A stretch of DNA of 64,000 nt from the NCBI GenBank assembly GCA_965279085.1, contig OZ257149.1, forward strand, positions 310,001 to 374,000, in the 5' to 3' direction. How positions within the stretch are numbered: the first letter of the stretch is position 1; every line of letters begins with the position of its first letter. The position numbers and the translations under genes were made by a program. The notes beneath the pieces were generated by a model. That model did no database searches, had not been told where the DNA came from, and was given only the letters and a program-made list of their open reading frames with translations. The DNA comes from UBA7672 sp965279085. GTDB lineage: Bacteria > Pseudomonadota > Alphaproteobacteria > Caulobacterales > Hyphomonadaceae. Of the stretch, positions 47,504 through 57,529 are shown piece by piece.

Positions 47504-47926
47504 ATGGCCGTCCAACGCACCTTCTCCATCATCAAGCCGGACGCCACCAAGCGTAACCTCACCGGCGCGATCAACGCCGTGTTCGAGAAGGCCGGCCTGC
47601 GGATCGTCGCGCAGAAGCGCGTCCGTCTTACCCGCGCCCAGGCTGAAGGCTTCTACGGCGAGCACAAGGCCCGCGGCTTCTTCGGCGAGCTGGTCGACTT
47701 CATGACGTCGGGCCCGGTGGTCATCCAGGTCCTCGAAGGCGAGAACGCCGTCGCCGCGCACCGCGAAGTCATGGGCGCGACCGATCCGGCCAAGGCCGCC
47801 GACGGCACCGTCCGCAAGCTCTTCGCGCAGTCGATCGGCGAGAACTCGGTCCACGGCTCGGATAGCGAAGCCTCGGCCGAGCGCGAGATCAACTTCTTCT
47901 TCCGTCTCGACGAAATCGTGGGCTGA
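47504..47926 (+). CDS. ndk: Nucleoside diphosphate kinase
   Basis: A 140-residue NDK, transferring gamma-phosphate among nucleotides. The starting strand [13 protein letters not shown], the EFY-type loop, and the active-site His in ENSVHGSD are conserved. Length is normal. A frame of a GNAT gene begins inside or just after its 3' end. Confidence 0.97.
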   Translation: MAVQRTFSIIKPDATKRNLTGAINAVFEKAGLRIVAQKRVRLTRAQAEGFYGEHKARGFFGELVDFMTSGPVVIQVLEGENAVAAHREVMGATDPAKAADGTVRKLFAQSIGENSVHGSDSEASAEREINFFFRLDEIVG

Positions 47927-48032
47927 TCCCATCACACACAGCTTCCGCCCCGCGCATCCTTCCGAGCGCAAAGCGCTGGAGGAGCTGCAGCGTCGCGCGT
48001 CGCAGAAGTGGGACGCAGCGCGCCCCGAACAG

Positions 48033-48386
48033 ATGCAGCACCCGGAAGCGCTGGAACTGGCCGCCGACAAGATCGCCGCAGGGCTCGTCATCGTGTTCGA
48101 GCACTGGGGGGCCCCTGCCGGTTTCGTCGCCGTAGTTCCCCGTCAGGACGGCAATGCGGATCTTGATGGTCCGTTTGTCGAACCGGATCTCTGGCGTGGC
48201 GGCATAGGCCGCAAACTGGTGGAAGAGGCGGCCCAGTTCGCGATCGCCATCGAGGCCGGCATGCTGATCGCGACGGCGAGCCCGCGCGCTGAGCCATTCT
48301 ACGCCAAGTGCGGATTCAAGCCGTCCAGCGTACGCTCCACGCCGCACGGGCCCGTCTCCGTGATGTCGCGCAGTCTCGTCTTCTGA
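48033..48386 (+). CDS. GNAT-family acetyltransferase (N-terminus uncertain)
   Basis: A 117-residue GNAT domain from the first ATG: the acetyl-CoA loop RGGIGRKLVEEA and a C-terminal FYAKCGFKP are clear. Typical members begin about 30 residues earlier, and the same frame upstream reads family-like sequence (SFRPAHPSERKALEELQRRA). However, no ATG, GTG or TTG occurs there; the only candidate near the ndk stop is an ATC at 47931. Either the start is unusual or the first ATG is used and the N-terminal strand is lost. Substrate is unknown. Confidence 0.72.
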   Translation: MQHPEALELAADKIAAGLVIVFEHWGAPAGFVAVVPRQDGNADLDGPFVEPDLWRGGIGRKLVEEAAQFAIAIEAGMLIATASPRAEPFYAKCGFKPSSVRSTPHGPVSVMSRSLVF

Positions 48387-48419
48387 GTTAGACCGGAATC
48401 TCCATCCGGAGATTCGCAG

Positions 48420-48872
48420 GTGCGCCTGATATTACTTGCCGCCACAGCTTTTGCCATTGTCGCCTGTGGCGAGCAGAAGCCATCTGAACCGGCTTCATCG
48501 CCCACAGCTACGTCTGAAGCAGATGTTATAGGGGTCGACGCCAATACGCTGACGCCTGAAAGCATCGCGACGAGGCTCGTCGGCAGCTGGAGTTCGACGC
48601 AGGACGACAAGGCGGGCCTTGTCATTTCTAATGACGGCAAGTGGACTGAAACTTACGAAAGCACCCAGCCGATGGTGTCTGACTGGCGTGTTTTCCCGGG
48701 CGATCAGCCGCCCGCCGGCACAGCGGAAACTTTCACGCCCGCATCGCGCTATCTGGAGGTGAAGGGCGCGGATGGCGTTTTCTATTACGAGATCGGCAGG
48801 ATCGCCGACGACAGTTTCGACATGTTCTACACCGCGCGCGGCAACAACCTGTCCTTCGTCCGCGTGAAGTAA
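48420..48872 (+). CDS. Hypothetical lipoprotein
   Basis: A 150-residue protein with a lipobox (AFAIVACG, Cys16) and a mature domain beginning with a Ser/Thr/Ala-rich linker, then a beta-rich region (SWSSTQDDKAGLVISNDGKW, FYYEIGRI). This resembles the lipocalin-like or calycin-type domain of small periplasmic lipoproteins, but I do not assert the family. The start is a GTG at 48420 behind CCGGAG. Confidence 0.75.
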   Translation: MRLILLAATAFAIVACGEQKPSEPASSPTATSEADVIGVDANTLTPESIATRLVGSWSSTQDDKAGLVISNDGKWTETYESTQPMVSDWRVFPGDQPPAGTAETFTPASRYLEVKGADGVFYYEIGRIADDSFDMFYTARGNNLSFVRVK

Positions 48873-48918
48873 CAAGCTCGTCCCGCAGTGTCGTGGGCGC
48901 TGACGCTAAGTCAACAAT

Positions 48919-48950
48919 ATCGCATACGATGCATGTATTGCGTATGCGAT
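48919..48950. promoter_or_regulatory. Inverted-repeat operator upstream of the MarR gene
   Basis: A perfect 10-base inverted repeat: ATCGCATACG at 48919-48928 and CGTATGCGAT at 48941-48950, separated by 12 bases. It lies 24 bases before the MarR start. MarR proteins usually bind such palindromes in their own promoter, so it is the likely autoregulatory operator controlling this gene and the overlapping enoyl-CoA hydratase. Confidence 0.65.
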
Positions 48951-48973
48951 GTATCTGGCCTAGTCAGATCGCA

Positions 48974-49426
48974 ATGACCGCTGCCAACCGCCGCATGTTC
49001 TGGCTTCTCGCCCGCGCCCAACGCCGGGTTGCCGCAGCTTCGGATGCAAATCTTGCGGACCTCGGTTTGACGTCCACGCAAGCCGGCGCCCTGTTCTGTT
49101 TTCGTGACGAAGGCTTGTTGATCGGCGAGCTTGGCCAGGCGCTGGATCTTGGCCAGTCTGCGGCTTCAGGGTTGGCGCAACGTCTCGAGGATGCAGGCCT
49201 GATTGCGCGGGCAGACGAGCAGGGCGATGGCCGCGCGGCGCGTTTGCGTCTCACGGCTACAGGCAAGCGGAAACGCGACGAGGCTGCTCGGCGCACGAGC
49301 TCCGCCAACGACCGCCTGCTCAATGGCTTCAGCGAGCGCGAGATCGATGTCGTCGTCCGCTGGCTCAATCATGCCGCCGAAATCGCGGCACCGACCAAAC
49401 GCTCCAGACAGAGAGAAAAGACATGA
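48974..49426 (+). CDS. MarR-family transcriptional regulator
   Basis: A 150-residue regulator with a winged-helix DNA-binding domain of MarR type: LTSTQAGALFCF, GELGQALDLGQSAASGLAQR recognition helix, and the wing DEQGDGRAARLRLTATG. The ATG at 48974 is chosen by domain start; the frame extends 27 codons upstream through the operator. Its stop overlaps the next gene's ATG (ATGA). It probably represses itself and the hydratase in response to an acyl-CoA or aromatic ligand (inference). Confidence 0.9.
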   Translation: MTAANRRMFWLLARAQRRVAAASDANLADLGLTSTQAGALFCFRDEGLLIGELGQALDLGQSAASGLAQRLEDAGLIARADEQGDGRAARLRLTATGKRKRDEAARRTSSANDRLLNGFSEREIDVVVRWLNHAAEIAAPTKRSRQREKT

Positions 49427-50187
49427 CCGACCTTGTGAAGATCTCCGAAGCCAATGGCGTCATGGAAATCGTCTGGAACCGCCCGGACAAGAAAAACGCG
49501 CTGTCCAACGTCATGTATCGCGCGGCGACCGCCGCGCTTGCCCGCGCGAAGGAAGACAACTCGATACGCGTCGTCCTGATCGCATCCGAGGGCGACAGCT
49601 TCACGAGCGGCAATGATCTGGCCGACTTCGCAGCCGCCTCCATGGGTGGCGAGGCACCGGCCGCTGGCGCCTTTATCGAAGCAATCATCCAGTTTCCCAA
49701 GCCGATCGTCGCCGGCGTTCGCGGTCTTGCCGTGGGGGTCGGCACGACGATGCTGCTGCACTGCGATCTCGTCTACGTTGCCAGCGAAGCCAAGCTGACC
49801 ACGCCGTTCGTCAATCTCGCACTGGTTCCGGAAGCGGCCTCGTCAATGCTGATGCCGGCGCGCATCGGATACGCTCACGCCTTTGCGATGTTCGCGCTGG
49901 GCGAAGCTCTCAGTGGCGCGCAAGCGGCCGAGCTCGGCATTGCCAACGTTGCCCTTGCCACGCCGGAGGCGGTGGTGCCGTACGCGCGTGAAATGGCTCA
50001 TAAACTGGCGCAACGGCCGCTTGGCGCCGTGATGGCGACCAAGAAGCTGATGAGGGGCGGCGACACAATTCTCACCCAGAGCCGGGCGGAGAGCGCGATC
50101 TTCGGCGAACGCCTGCGCTCGGCCGAAGCGATGGAGGCGTTCACCGCGTTCCAGCAGAAACGTGCGCCGGATTTCTCGAAACTTTAG
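49423..50187 (+). CDS. Enoyl-CoA hydratase/isomerase family protein
   Basis: A 254-residue crotonase-fold protein. The oxyanion-hole segments FTSGNDLADF and VRGLAVGVGTTMLLHCD are present; the usual catalytic Glu pair is not obvious, since the second segment reads VNLALVPEAASSMLMP, with one Glu kept. It could be a hydratase, isomerase or CoA hydrolase. It is translationally coupled to the MarR gene. It converges on purN with a 4-base overlap. Confidence 0.9.
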   Translation: MTDLVKISEANGVMEIVWNRPDKKNALSNVMYRAATAALARAKEDNSIRVVLIASEGDSFTSGNDLADFAAASMGGEAPAAGAFIEAIIQFPKPIVAGVRGLAVGVGTTMLLHCDLVYVASEAKLTTPFVNLALVPEAASSMLMPARIGYAHAFAMFALGEALSGAQAAELGIANVALATPEAVVPYAREMAHKLAQRPLGAVMATKKLMRGGDTILTQSRAESAIFGERLRSAEAMEAFTAFQQKRAPDFSKL

Positions 50188-50825
50188 CGCGGTGCGTAGA
50201 GCCGCACGGTGACGCCATCGACCACAATGTCCTCGCGGACGCGGGCGCCGCTCTTTCGCGCCACGGCCGCGAGACAGCGCGGATAAAGCAGGTGTTCCGC
50301 CTTCAGCACGCGCAGCGCCAGCGTCTGCTCGGTGTCGCCCGGAATGACGTCTACTTCCGCTGAGCCGATCACCGGTCCTTCGTCCACGCCTGCCGTCACC
50401 TGATGCACAGTGCAGCCATGCACGAGATCGCCAGCCTCCAGCGCGCGGCTGTGCGTGTCGACGCCAGGGTATTTGGGCAGAAGCGCCGGGTGGATGTTAA
50501 TCAACCGTCCGGCCCATTCGTTCACGAACCACGGCGTCAGCACGCGCATGAAGCCAGCCAGCGCGATCAGTTCGACGCCGGCAGCCTTCAACTCAGCATC
50601 GATCGCCCGCTCGAAAGCTTCGCGATCCTTGCCGTAGAGCTTGTGATCGACGGCGGCAGTCTTCACGCCGAAGGTTCGCGCCGTTTCCAGCCCACCAGCG
50701 TCGGGCTTGTTCGACAGGACGAGGACGGGCTCACACGGCCATTCGGGCAACTGCGCCGCTTTCAGCAGCGCCTCCATGTTGGAGCCGCGGCCGGAAATAA
50801 GGATGCCGAGTTTCTTCCGGCTCAC
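50184..50825 (-). CDS. purN: Phosphoribosylglycinamide formyltransferase
   Basis: A 213-residue PurN, converting GAR to FGAR with 10-formyl-THF. The catalytic motif [24 protein letters not shown] contains the conserved Asn/His region, and the [12 protein letters not shown] loop binds GAR. Its start overlaps the purM stop by 4 bases, the usual purM-purN operon. Confidence 0.96.
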   Translation of the reverse strand: MSRKKLGILISGRGSNMEALLKAAQLPEWPCEPVLVLSNKPDAGGLETARTFGVKTAAVDHKLYGKDREAFERAIDAELKAAGVELIALAGFMRVLTPWFVNEWAGRLINIHPALLPKYPGVDTHSRALEAGDLVHGCTVHQVTAGVDEGPVIGSAEVDVIPGDTEQTLALRVLKAEHLLYPRCLAAVARKSGARVREDIVVDGVTVRLYAPR

Positions 50826-51853
50826 TTCGCCGCCAGTTCGCCGATCACGACCGGCGCTTCGCCTTCGTTGACCAGGCGCTCCATCAGGGGCTGGGCCACA
50901 TTCGGCTCGACAGCCAGCACCATGCCGACACCGCAGTTGAACGTACGGCGCATTTCTTCATCGGAGACCGAGCCCGCACGTTGCAGCCAATCAAACACGG
51001 GCGGCAGCTTCCACGCCTGATAGTCGATCTTCGGCACGAGATGATCCGGGCACATGCGCGGCGCATTCTCGGTCAGGCCGCCGCCGGTTATGTGCGCCAG
51101 GCCTTTGATGCGTTTGAGGCGGATCAGTTGCAGCACGGACTTCACGTAGATCCGCGTCGGCGCCAGCAAAGCTTCGCCGAGTTTGAGTTTCTCGTCGAAT
51201 GGCGCACAGTCATTCAGGCTCAGTCCCGTACGTTCAACGATCCGGCGAACCAGCGAATATCCGTTCGAGTGCGGCCCCGACGAGGGAAGCGCGACGAGCA
51301 CGTCTCCTGCTTTCATATCTTGCGTGCGTGGCAACACATCGGCCCGCTCGACAGCGCCGACCACGAAGCCAGCAAGATCGTAATGCCCCGGCGCGTACAT
51401 GCCCGGCATCTCGGCGGTCTCGCCGCCCACCAGCGTGCAACCCGCCTGCCTGCATCCTTCCGCAATACCCGCGACAACCTTGGCGGCGGTTCCCGTCTCG
51501 AGCTTTCCGGTCGCGAAATAGTCGAGGAAGAAAAGCGGTTCCGCACCCTGCGCCAGAACATCGTTGGCGCACATGGCGACGAGATCGATGCCGATGGTCT
51601 CATGTCGCCCTGTGGCGAAAGCCAGCATCAGCTTGGTGCCGACACCGTCCGTACCCGAAACGAGTATGGGATCCTTGAAGCCGGCGGCCTTCAGATCGAA
51701 CAGGCCGCCGAACCCGCCCAACGTTCCGTCCGCGCCCGGACGTTTCGTGGACGCAGCCATGGGACCGATGGCGTCGACGAGCGCTTCGCCGGCGTCGATG
51801 TCGACACCCGCGTCGCGATAGGTGAGGGGTTTTCCGGAATCCTGTCCGCTCAT
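50822..51853 (-). CDS. purM: Phosphoribosylformylglycinamidine cyclo-ligase
   Basis: A 343-residue AIR synthetase. The Lys/Asp-rich [13 protein letters not shown] start, [16 protein letters not shown], and [15 protein letters not shown] motifs are all normal. It is chosen to begin at the ATG 51853; an in-frame extension to 51913 has no similarity. It is divergent from the DUF2066 gene. Confidence 0.96.
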   Translation of the reverse strand: MSGQDSGKPLTYRDAGVDIDAGEALVDAIGPMAASTKRPGADGTLGGFGGLFDLKAAGFKDPILVSGTDGVGTKLMLAFATGRHETIGIDLVAMCANDVLAQGAEPLFFLDYFATGKLETGTAAKVVAGIAEGCRQAGCTLVGGETAEMPGMYAPGHYDLAGFVVGAVERADVLPRTQDMKAGDVLVALPSSGPHSNGYSLVRRIVERTGLSLNDCAPFDEKLKLGEALLAPTRIYVKSVLQLIRLKRIKGLAHITGGGLTENAPRMCPDHLVPKIDYQAWKLPPVFDWLQRAGSVSDEEMRRTFNCGVGMVLAVEPNVAQPLMERLVNEGEAPVVIGELAAK

Positions 51854-51956
51854 GCGGCGGCAGTTAACACGCGAATCCGGGCCGTGCCAGCGTGACGAAC
51901 CATTCATGCACAACCTGCCTTACAATGGCCGGAAGCCGCTGGTACGGTCCGCCGCC

Positions 51957-53009
51957 ATGAGACAATTCGCTAGATTCGCTGCTGTTTTCGTCGCTTCGCT
52001 GACCATCGCGGGAGCAGCTTTTGCGCAGCATCCCGTTTATCGGGTGAAGGACCTCGCGGTCGATAAAGTGGCGCCTACTGCCGCCGAAGCACAGCAACAG
52101 GCGCGCAACGATGCACGCCTCATCGGCGCCCAGCGGCTCATCGATCGCCTCACGCTGCCGGAGGATCGTTCCGCCGCCCGCCCGCCAATCGATGCAGCGA
52201 CAGTTGCACGCGCGTATCGCAGTGTGACCTCGCAGAATGAAAAGAGCTCGCCCGCGCCCGGCGGCGGTATCCGCGCGACGGGCGTCGTCACGTGGACGTA
52301 TCGCGAGGAAGAGGTGCGCAAGTATCTCGACTCGATTGGCGTTCCCTATGTCGATAGTCAGGCGGGACTCGCGCTGATCGTGCCGGTCGCGGCTGCGGGC
52401 GTCGATGCGCGTCAGTGGAGCGCGCAATGGACGATGACGGGAACTGGCGGCGCGATCACCGGCAAGACCGATGACAGCGTGCTTACGCCGTACGTGTCGT
52501 CGACCGAAGCGTGGCCGCGGCGGCCCGCCTGGACGGAGATCCAGGAGGAGCTCACGCGCACACGCGCCAATCATGGCGTGATTGCGGAAGTCTATCAGCA
52601 AGGCGCGCAGTATTATGTGCGCCTTGCTGATATGCGCACCAATATTCCCAATCCGGATATCGGCATCGCCGGTCCTTTCGTCAGCCTTCAATCTGCACAG
52701 GCAGGCGCGATCACGGAGATGGAGCGAGCCTGGAAGGCCGCGTCGATCGTGCGCGGATCGGGTTCGACCAGCATGTCGCTGGTTGCGACGTTCGCGGACA
52801 TCCAGGAATGGGCGAGAATCCGCAAGGGTCTCGAAACATCCCGCCTCGTGCGCGAATTGAACATCGAGTCTGTATCGACGGCCGGCGCAGACATCACCTT
52901 TGCCTATACCGGGCGCCCTGATCAGCTCACCTCTGACCTGCGCTCTAAAGGCGTTGATCTGAGCGGTGGCAACGGCGCGTGGGTCCTGCGGGTCTCCGGG
53001 CCGCAATGA
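51957..53009 (+). CDS. DUF2066-type secreted protein
   Basis: A 350-residue protein with a signal peptide (FARFAAVFVASLTIAGAAFA, cut before QHP). The mature part begins VYRVKDLAVDKVAPTAAEAQ, then repeated mixed alpha/beta sections, and fits the DUF2066 type of periplasmic proteins. Function is unknown. Its stop overlaps the next ATG (ATGA), so it is coupled to the HdaA-like gene, a pairing seen across this class. Confidence 0.82.
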   Translation: MRQFARFAAVFVASLTIAGAAFAQHPVYRVKDLAVDKVAPTAAEAQQQARNDARLIGAQRLIDRLTLPEDRSAARPPIDAATVARAYRSVTSQNEKSSPAPGGGIRATGVVTWTYREEEVRKYLDSIGVPYVDSQAGLALIVPVAAAGVDARQWSAQWTMTGTGGAITGKTDDSVLTPYVSSTEAWPRRPAWTEIQEELTRTRANHGVIAEVYQQGAQYYVRLADMRTNIPNPDIGIAGPFVSLQSAQAGAITEMERAWKAASIVRGSGSTSMSLVATFADIQEWARIRKGLETSRLVRELNIESVSTAGADITFAYTGRPDQLTSDLRSKGVDLSGGNGAWVLRVSGPQ

Positions 53010-53701
53010 CATCGACGCCATCCGCCGGCGGTCCGGGCGGACAGCTGCTTCTCGATTTCCCGCGCATCGACGCCAACCAGCGGCCTGTCATCGAGACGGG
53101 ATCGTATGCGGCCGCGTCTGGGGCCTTGCGCCGGTGGAAGCATTGGCCCGGCGGGCAGATGGCGCTCGTGGGTGAGACGTTCGCGGGCAAGACGAGACTG
53201 CTGCGCCTGTGGGCTGCTGACGCCGGCGCTGCTCTGGTAACGGGCGAGGCGCTGGCACGTGCAGAAATGGACGAGATCGCGAAGCTTTCGGTCTCGGCTC
53301 TGGCTGTAGACGATGCGGACCACCCTGAAGCCGGGTTTGGCCTGCTGGCTGCCCTGAACCTCTGCCGGGACCGGAAAGCGCCGGTTCTGCTTGCCGGGCG
53401 AACGGATCCGGCGGGTTGGTTTACCCGGCCGCCCGACCTGAAGTCCCGGTTGGTGGCCATGCCGGTAGCCCATATCGAGCCGCCGGACGATGAAACCCTT
53501 GCTTTACGATTGCGCGAGGAAAGCGCCCTTCGGCACCTGATTTTGCCAGATGAATCCGTGACTTACCTTGCAAATCGAATGGAGCGGTCCTGGGCCGCCG
53601 TAGGGCGGGTGGCCGACCAGATCGAGCGCACGCCAGGCAGGGCGGAAAGCCTCCGGGCAGCCAGGGCGGTTCTTGTCGCCCTGGGAATGGATCCCGGCTG
53701 A
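53006..53701 (+). CDS. hdaA: DnaA regulatory inactivator HdaA-like protein
   Basis: A 231-residue AAA+ protein resembling Hda, which with the sliding clamp stimulates DnaA-ATP hydrolysis. It has a candidate clamp-binding motif QLLLDF near residue 13, a Walker A of the form GETFAGKT, Walker B ALAVDDAD, and a C-terminal lid domain ([13 protein letters not shown]). It is short for DnaA and lacks the DnaA DNA-binding domain. The symbol reflects the caulobacterial homologue. Confidence 0.85.
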   Translation: MTSTPSAGGPGGQLLLDFPRIDANQRPVIETGSYAAASGALRRWKHWPGGQMALVGETFAGKTRLLRLWAADAGAALVTGEALARAEMDEIAKLSVSALAVDDADHPEAGFGLLAALNLCRDRKAPVLLAGRTDPAGWFTRPPDLKSRLVAMPVAHIEPPDDETLALRLREESALRHLILPDESVTYLANRMERSWAAVGRVADQIERTPGRAESLRAARAVLVALGMDPG

Positions 53702-53791
53702 TCTTCGTCGTCGCGCAAAACAATCTGTAATATCTGTCTGTTAAGCAGGTTTTCACTACCGGCATCAAACCGGCGCGAAGACCTGGGTGTT

Positions 53792-56005
53792 ATGGTGGAC
53801 CAAGCGGATATGGCCGATCGCAGCGAACGTGCGCGCGACACCTCGCCCAAGGGCAAGGAAGCCGCTGCCGTCTCCGCTATCGCCGCGCAGCTGGCGCAGT
53901 CGCCGGAGCGCTTCTTCAACCGCGAACTGTCGTGGCTGAAGTTCAACACACGCGTTCTGGAGGAGGCGGAGAACAAGCGCCATCCGCTGCTTGAGCGTCT
54001 GCGCTTCATCTCGATCTCGGCGACCAACCTCGACGAATTCTACTCGGTGCGCGTTGCCGGCCTGCGCCAGCAGGCGCGCACGGGGATCACGCGCGCGTCG
54101 GCTGACGGTCTGACGCCGCAGCAACAGCTCGACCGGATCGCGATCGACGCCGGCATCCTGATGGCCGAGCAGCAACGCATCTGGAACGAGATCCGCACCG
54201 AGATGAAGCGGGCGGGGCTCGCCGTCGTCTCCGAGGATGATCTCAATGCCGCCGACGAGGAGTGGCTTCGTGCGCGCTTCCTCGAACGTGTCTTCCCGGT
54301 TCTGACGCCGCTCGCGATCGATCCGTCTCACCCGTTCCCGTTCCTGCCCAACCAGGGCTTCGCCGTGGGCTTCAACCTGAAGCGCGACAGCGATGGCGAG
54401 ATCCTGCGGGCGCTGGTGCCGATCCCGACGCATGTCGAGCGGTTCATGGAGCTGCCAGCAGGGCCCAAGGGTCGCCGGTTCATCGCGCTCGAAGACGTCA
54501 TCACGCTGTTTCTCGACGCGCTGTTCCCGGATTGTGTGTCGAAGGGACGCTGCATGTTGCGGGTCATCCGCGACAGCGACATCGAGATCGAGGAAGAGGC
54601 CGAGGATCTTGTCCGCGAGTTCGAGATCCTGCTGAAGCAGCGCCGCCGTGGGCGCATTGTGCGGCTCAAGATCGACCGCAATGCTCCGGCCGATCTCAAG
54701 GCCTTCTTCGTCGAGGAAATCGGCGCGGAGCCTAGCGACATTGTCGAAATCGAAGGACTGATGGGCCTTGGTCAGCTCAAGGAGCTGATCGTCGACAACC
54801 GGCCGGACCTCGTCTTCAAGCCGTTCGAGTCACGCTTCCCGGAACGGATCCGCGAGCATCATGGCGACATCTTCGCGGCTATCCGGGTGAAGGACATTCT
54901 CGTTCACCACCCGTACGAGTCATTCGACGTCGTCGCGCAGTTCCTGCGTCAGGCTGCGCGCGACCCGGAAGTGGTGGCGGTAAAACAGACTCTGTACCGC
55001 ACGTCCAAGGACTCGCCCATCGTTGCCGCGCTGATCGAGGCGGCCGAGGCCGGCAAGAACGTCACGGCGCTCGTCGAGTTGAAGGCGCGCTTCGACGAAG
55101 AAGCGAACCTGCGGCTTGCGCGCGATCTGGAACGCGCAGGCGTTCAGGTGGTTTACGGCTTCATCGAACTCAAGACGCACGCCAAGGTTTCGCTTGTGAT
55201 CCGCCGCGAGCAAGGCACGCTGCGGGCTTACACGCACGTCGGCACCGGCAACTACCACCCGATCACGGCACGCATCTATGATGACCTTTCGCTGTTCACG
55301 GCGGACGAGGCCATCGGCCGCGATGCCGGGCGGCTGTTCAACTATGTCACCGGCTATTCCAAGCCCAAGGTGATGGAGGCGATGGCTATCTCGCCCCTGA
55401 CAATGAAGCCGACCCTGGTCGCGCTGATCGAGGACGAGATCGCGCACGCCAAGGCGGGGCGGCCGGCACAGATCTGGGTGAAGCTGAATGCGCTGGTCGA
55501 CGAGACGATCATCGACACGCTCTACAAGGCGAGCCAGGCGGGCGTGCAGATCCAGCTGATCGTGCGCGGCATCTGCTGCCTGCGGCCCGGCGTGCCGGGA
55601 TTGTCGGACAATATCGAGGTGCGGTCCATCGTGGGGCGATTCCTCGAACACTCCCGAATCGTCTGCTTCGGAGCGGGCCACGGGCTTCCGTCGGATGAGG
55701 CGAAGGTGTTCATCGCTTCGGCGGACTGGATGCAGCGGAACCTCGACCGGCGCGTGGAAACCCTTACGCCGATCAAGAATCCGACTGTGCATAACCAGGT
55801 CCTCGACCAGGTGATGCTGGCCAATCTCAATGACCGCGCCCAAAGCTGGACGTTGCGCCCCGATGGGCGCTATGTCCGCGTTGCGACGGGCAAGGGCCGC
55901 CAGCCCTTCTCGGCGCACGATTATTTCCTTGAGAACCCGAGCCTTTCGGGACGGGGAAGCGCCCTGCGGCACGCGACGCCGCCGCAGCTCAAGCCCAGAG
56001 GCTGA
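53792..56005 (+). CDS. ppk1: Polyphosphate kinase 1
   Basis: A 737-residue Ppk1, which reversibly builds polyphosphate from ATP. The N-terminal domain starts with [20 protein letters not shown]; the phospho-accepting His lies in [11 protein letters not shown], and the second catalytic His in [10 protein letters not shown]. Length is typical. ppx follows 36 bases later, the classical order. Confidence 0.97.
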   Translation: MVDQADMADRSERARDTSPKGKEAAAVSAIAAQLAQSPERFFNRELSWLKFNTRVLEEAENKRHPLLERLRFISISATNLDEFYSVRVAGLRQQARTGITRASADGLTPQQQLDRIAIDAGILMAEQQRIWNEIRTEMKRAGLAVVSEDDLNAADEEWLRARFLERVFPVLTPLAIDPSHPFPFLPNQGFAVGFNLKRDSDGEILRALVPIPTHVERFMELPAGPKGRRFIALEDVITLFLDALFPDCVSKGRCMLRVIRDSDIEIEEEAEDLVREFEILLKQRRRGRIVRLKIDRNAPADLKAFFVEEIGAEPSDIVEIEGLMGLGQLKELIVDNRPDLVFKPFESRFPERIREHHGDIFAAIRVKDILVHHPYESFDVVAQFLRQAARDPEVVAVKQTLYRTSKDSPIVAALIEAAEAGKNVTALVELKARFDEEANLRLARDLERAGVQVVYGFIELKTHAKVSLVIRREQGTLRAYTHVGTGNYHPITARIYDDLSLFTADEAIGRDAGRLFNYVTGYSKPKVMEAMAISPLTMKPTLVALIEDEIAHAKAGRPAQIWVKLNALVDETIIDTLYKASQAGVQIQLIVRGICCLRPGVPGLSDNIEVRSIVGRFLEHSRIVCFGAGHGLPSDEAKVFIASADWMQRNLDRRVETLTPIKNPTVHNQVLDQVMLANLNDRAQSWTLRPDGRYVRVATGKGRQPFSAHDYFLENPSLSGRGSALRHATPPQLKPRG

Positions 56006-56041
56006 TGCGCCGCTGGGCCAGTGATGGACCAGAGGCAGCGT

Positions 56042-57529
56042 ATGACGACAACCTCCGCAGCCCGATCCAGGACTGGCGCCAAGCCAGTCCGCTGGAAGCG
56101 TATCGGGGTGATGGACGTCGGATCGAATTCGGTTCGTCTTGTTGTCTATGACGTGCGGGGCCGGGCGATGCAGCCGCGGTTCAACGAAAAGGTGCTCGCG
56201 GGTCTTGGGCGCGGACTGAACGACAGCGGCAAGCTTCACAAGGAAGGCGTGGAGATGGCGATCGCGGCGCTGTCGCGCTTTGCCTCGATCACGCGCGCGC
56301 AGAAGGTCGAAGCGCTTTTTCCGTTTGCCACGGCGGCAGTGCGGGAGGCGAGCGACGGAAAGGAGTTCGTCGACCGCGTAAAAAAGGAAACCGGCATCGC
56401 GCTGCGTGTGCTGTCCGGTGACGACGAAGCGCGGTTTGCCGCCGAGGGCGTGCTAGCGGGATCGCCGGGCATCGATGGCGTGGCGGGCGATCTGGGTGGA
56501 TCGAGCCTCGAGCTCGCGCGGTTGGTGGAGGGGCGATATGCGGGTGGATCGACCTATCCGCTTGGGCCGCTGGCGCTGGACAATGGTGGGTCGTTCAACG
56601 AGGACAAGATCCTTGCGAAGGTGAAGGACATCCTCTCTGGCGCGCCGGAGCTGAAGAAGGCAGGCGACACGTTCTTCGCGGTTGGCGGCGCGTGGCGGGC
56701 GATCGGCACGTTGCACATGGAACTGACGCGGGCGCCGCTGCACATGCTGCAGAACTACGAGATGGATGCGAAGCAGCTGTCGGAGCTGATGGGCGAGATC
56801 CTCGGCGGCAAGAAGCATGCGGGCATCGTGCAGGACGTCGCCAAGCGCCGCGCCTCGACCATTCCCTACGCCGCCGCCGTGCTGAAGACGGTGATCGACC
56901 TCGGCAAGTTCAAGAATGTCATGATCTCTTCCTATGGCGTGCGCGAGGGGATCATTTTCGACAGCCTCGATGCTGCCGAGCGTCTCGAGGATCCGCTCGA
57001 TGCGGGAATCGAGGCGCTGATCGCGGACGATCAGGCGGCTGAGTTCGGACGCGCGCTGGCGGACTGGGCGAGCGAGGCGGCGCCGTTCACGCTGAATGCG
57101 CGGCTGTCGTCGGCGGCCTGCCGGCTGGTGGACATCGGGGCGCTGCTGCACCCGGATCACCGCGCCGATCTGGCGTTCGATCTGGTCTCGCGTGCGCCGT
57201 TGCCGGGGCTGAGCCACAAGGACAGGGCGGCGCTGGCGCTGGCTGTGGCATCGCGTTTCAAGAAGGGTGTCAAGAACGACGTCAGCGAGAAGCTGCTGGA
57301 CAATCTGACGGCCGGCAAGGCGCGGGCGCTGGGCGCTCTGATGCGGCTGGCGGCCGATTTCTCCGGCCGTTCGGCGGATCTGTTGAAGCATTCACGGCTG
57401 ACGTGCGATGGCGATACGCTGTCGCTGAAGGTCGCGGCGCCGTATCGCGCGCTGGTCTCGGAGTCAGTCGAGCGCCGGCTGGAGCACGCGGCCGAAGAGC
57501 TGGACATGGACTACGCGCTTTCGACGTAG
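56042..57529 (+). CDS. ppx: Exopolyphosphatase
   Basis: A 495-residue Ppx/GppA-family enzyme degrading polyphosphate. GVMDVGSNSVRLVVYD and the second phosphate loop GDLGGSSLELARL are present; the C-terminal HD-like region is long as in alphaproteobacterial Ppx. The ATG at 56042 has AGAGG 6 bases upstream; GTG 56021 and ATG 56024 in the same frame have no such site. Confidence 0.95.
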   Translation: MTTTSAARSRTGAKPVRWKRIGVMDVGSNSVRLVVYDVRGRAMQPRFNEKVLAGLGRGLNDSGKLHKEGVEMAIAALSRFASITRAQKVEALFPFATAAVREASDGKEFVDRVKKETGIALRVLSGDDEARFAAEGVLAGSPGIDGVAGDLGGSSLELARLVEGRYAGGSTYPLGPLALDNGGSFNEDKILAKVKDILSGAPELKKAGDTFFAVGGAWRAIGTLHMELTRAPLHMLQNYEMDAKQLSELMGEILGGKKHAGIVQDVAKRRASTIPYAAAVLKTVIDLGKFKNVMISSYGVREGIIFDSLDAAERLEDPLDAGIEALIADDQAAEFGRALADWASEAAPFTLNARLSSAACRLVDIGALLHPDHRADLAFDLVSRAPLPGLSHKDRAALALAVASRFKKGVKNDVSEKLLDNLTAGKARALGALMRLAADFSGRSADLLKHSRLTCDGDTLSLKVAAPYRALVSESVERRLEHAAEELDMDYALST

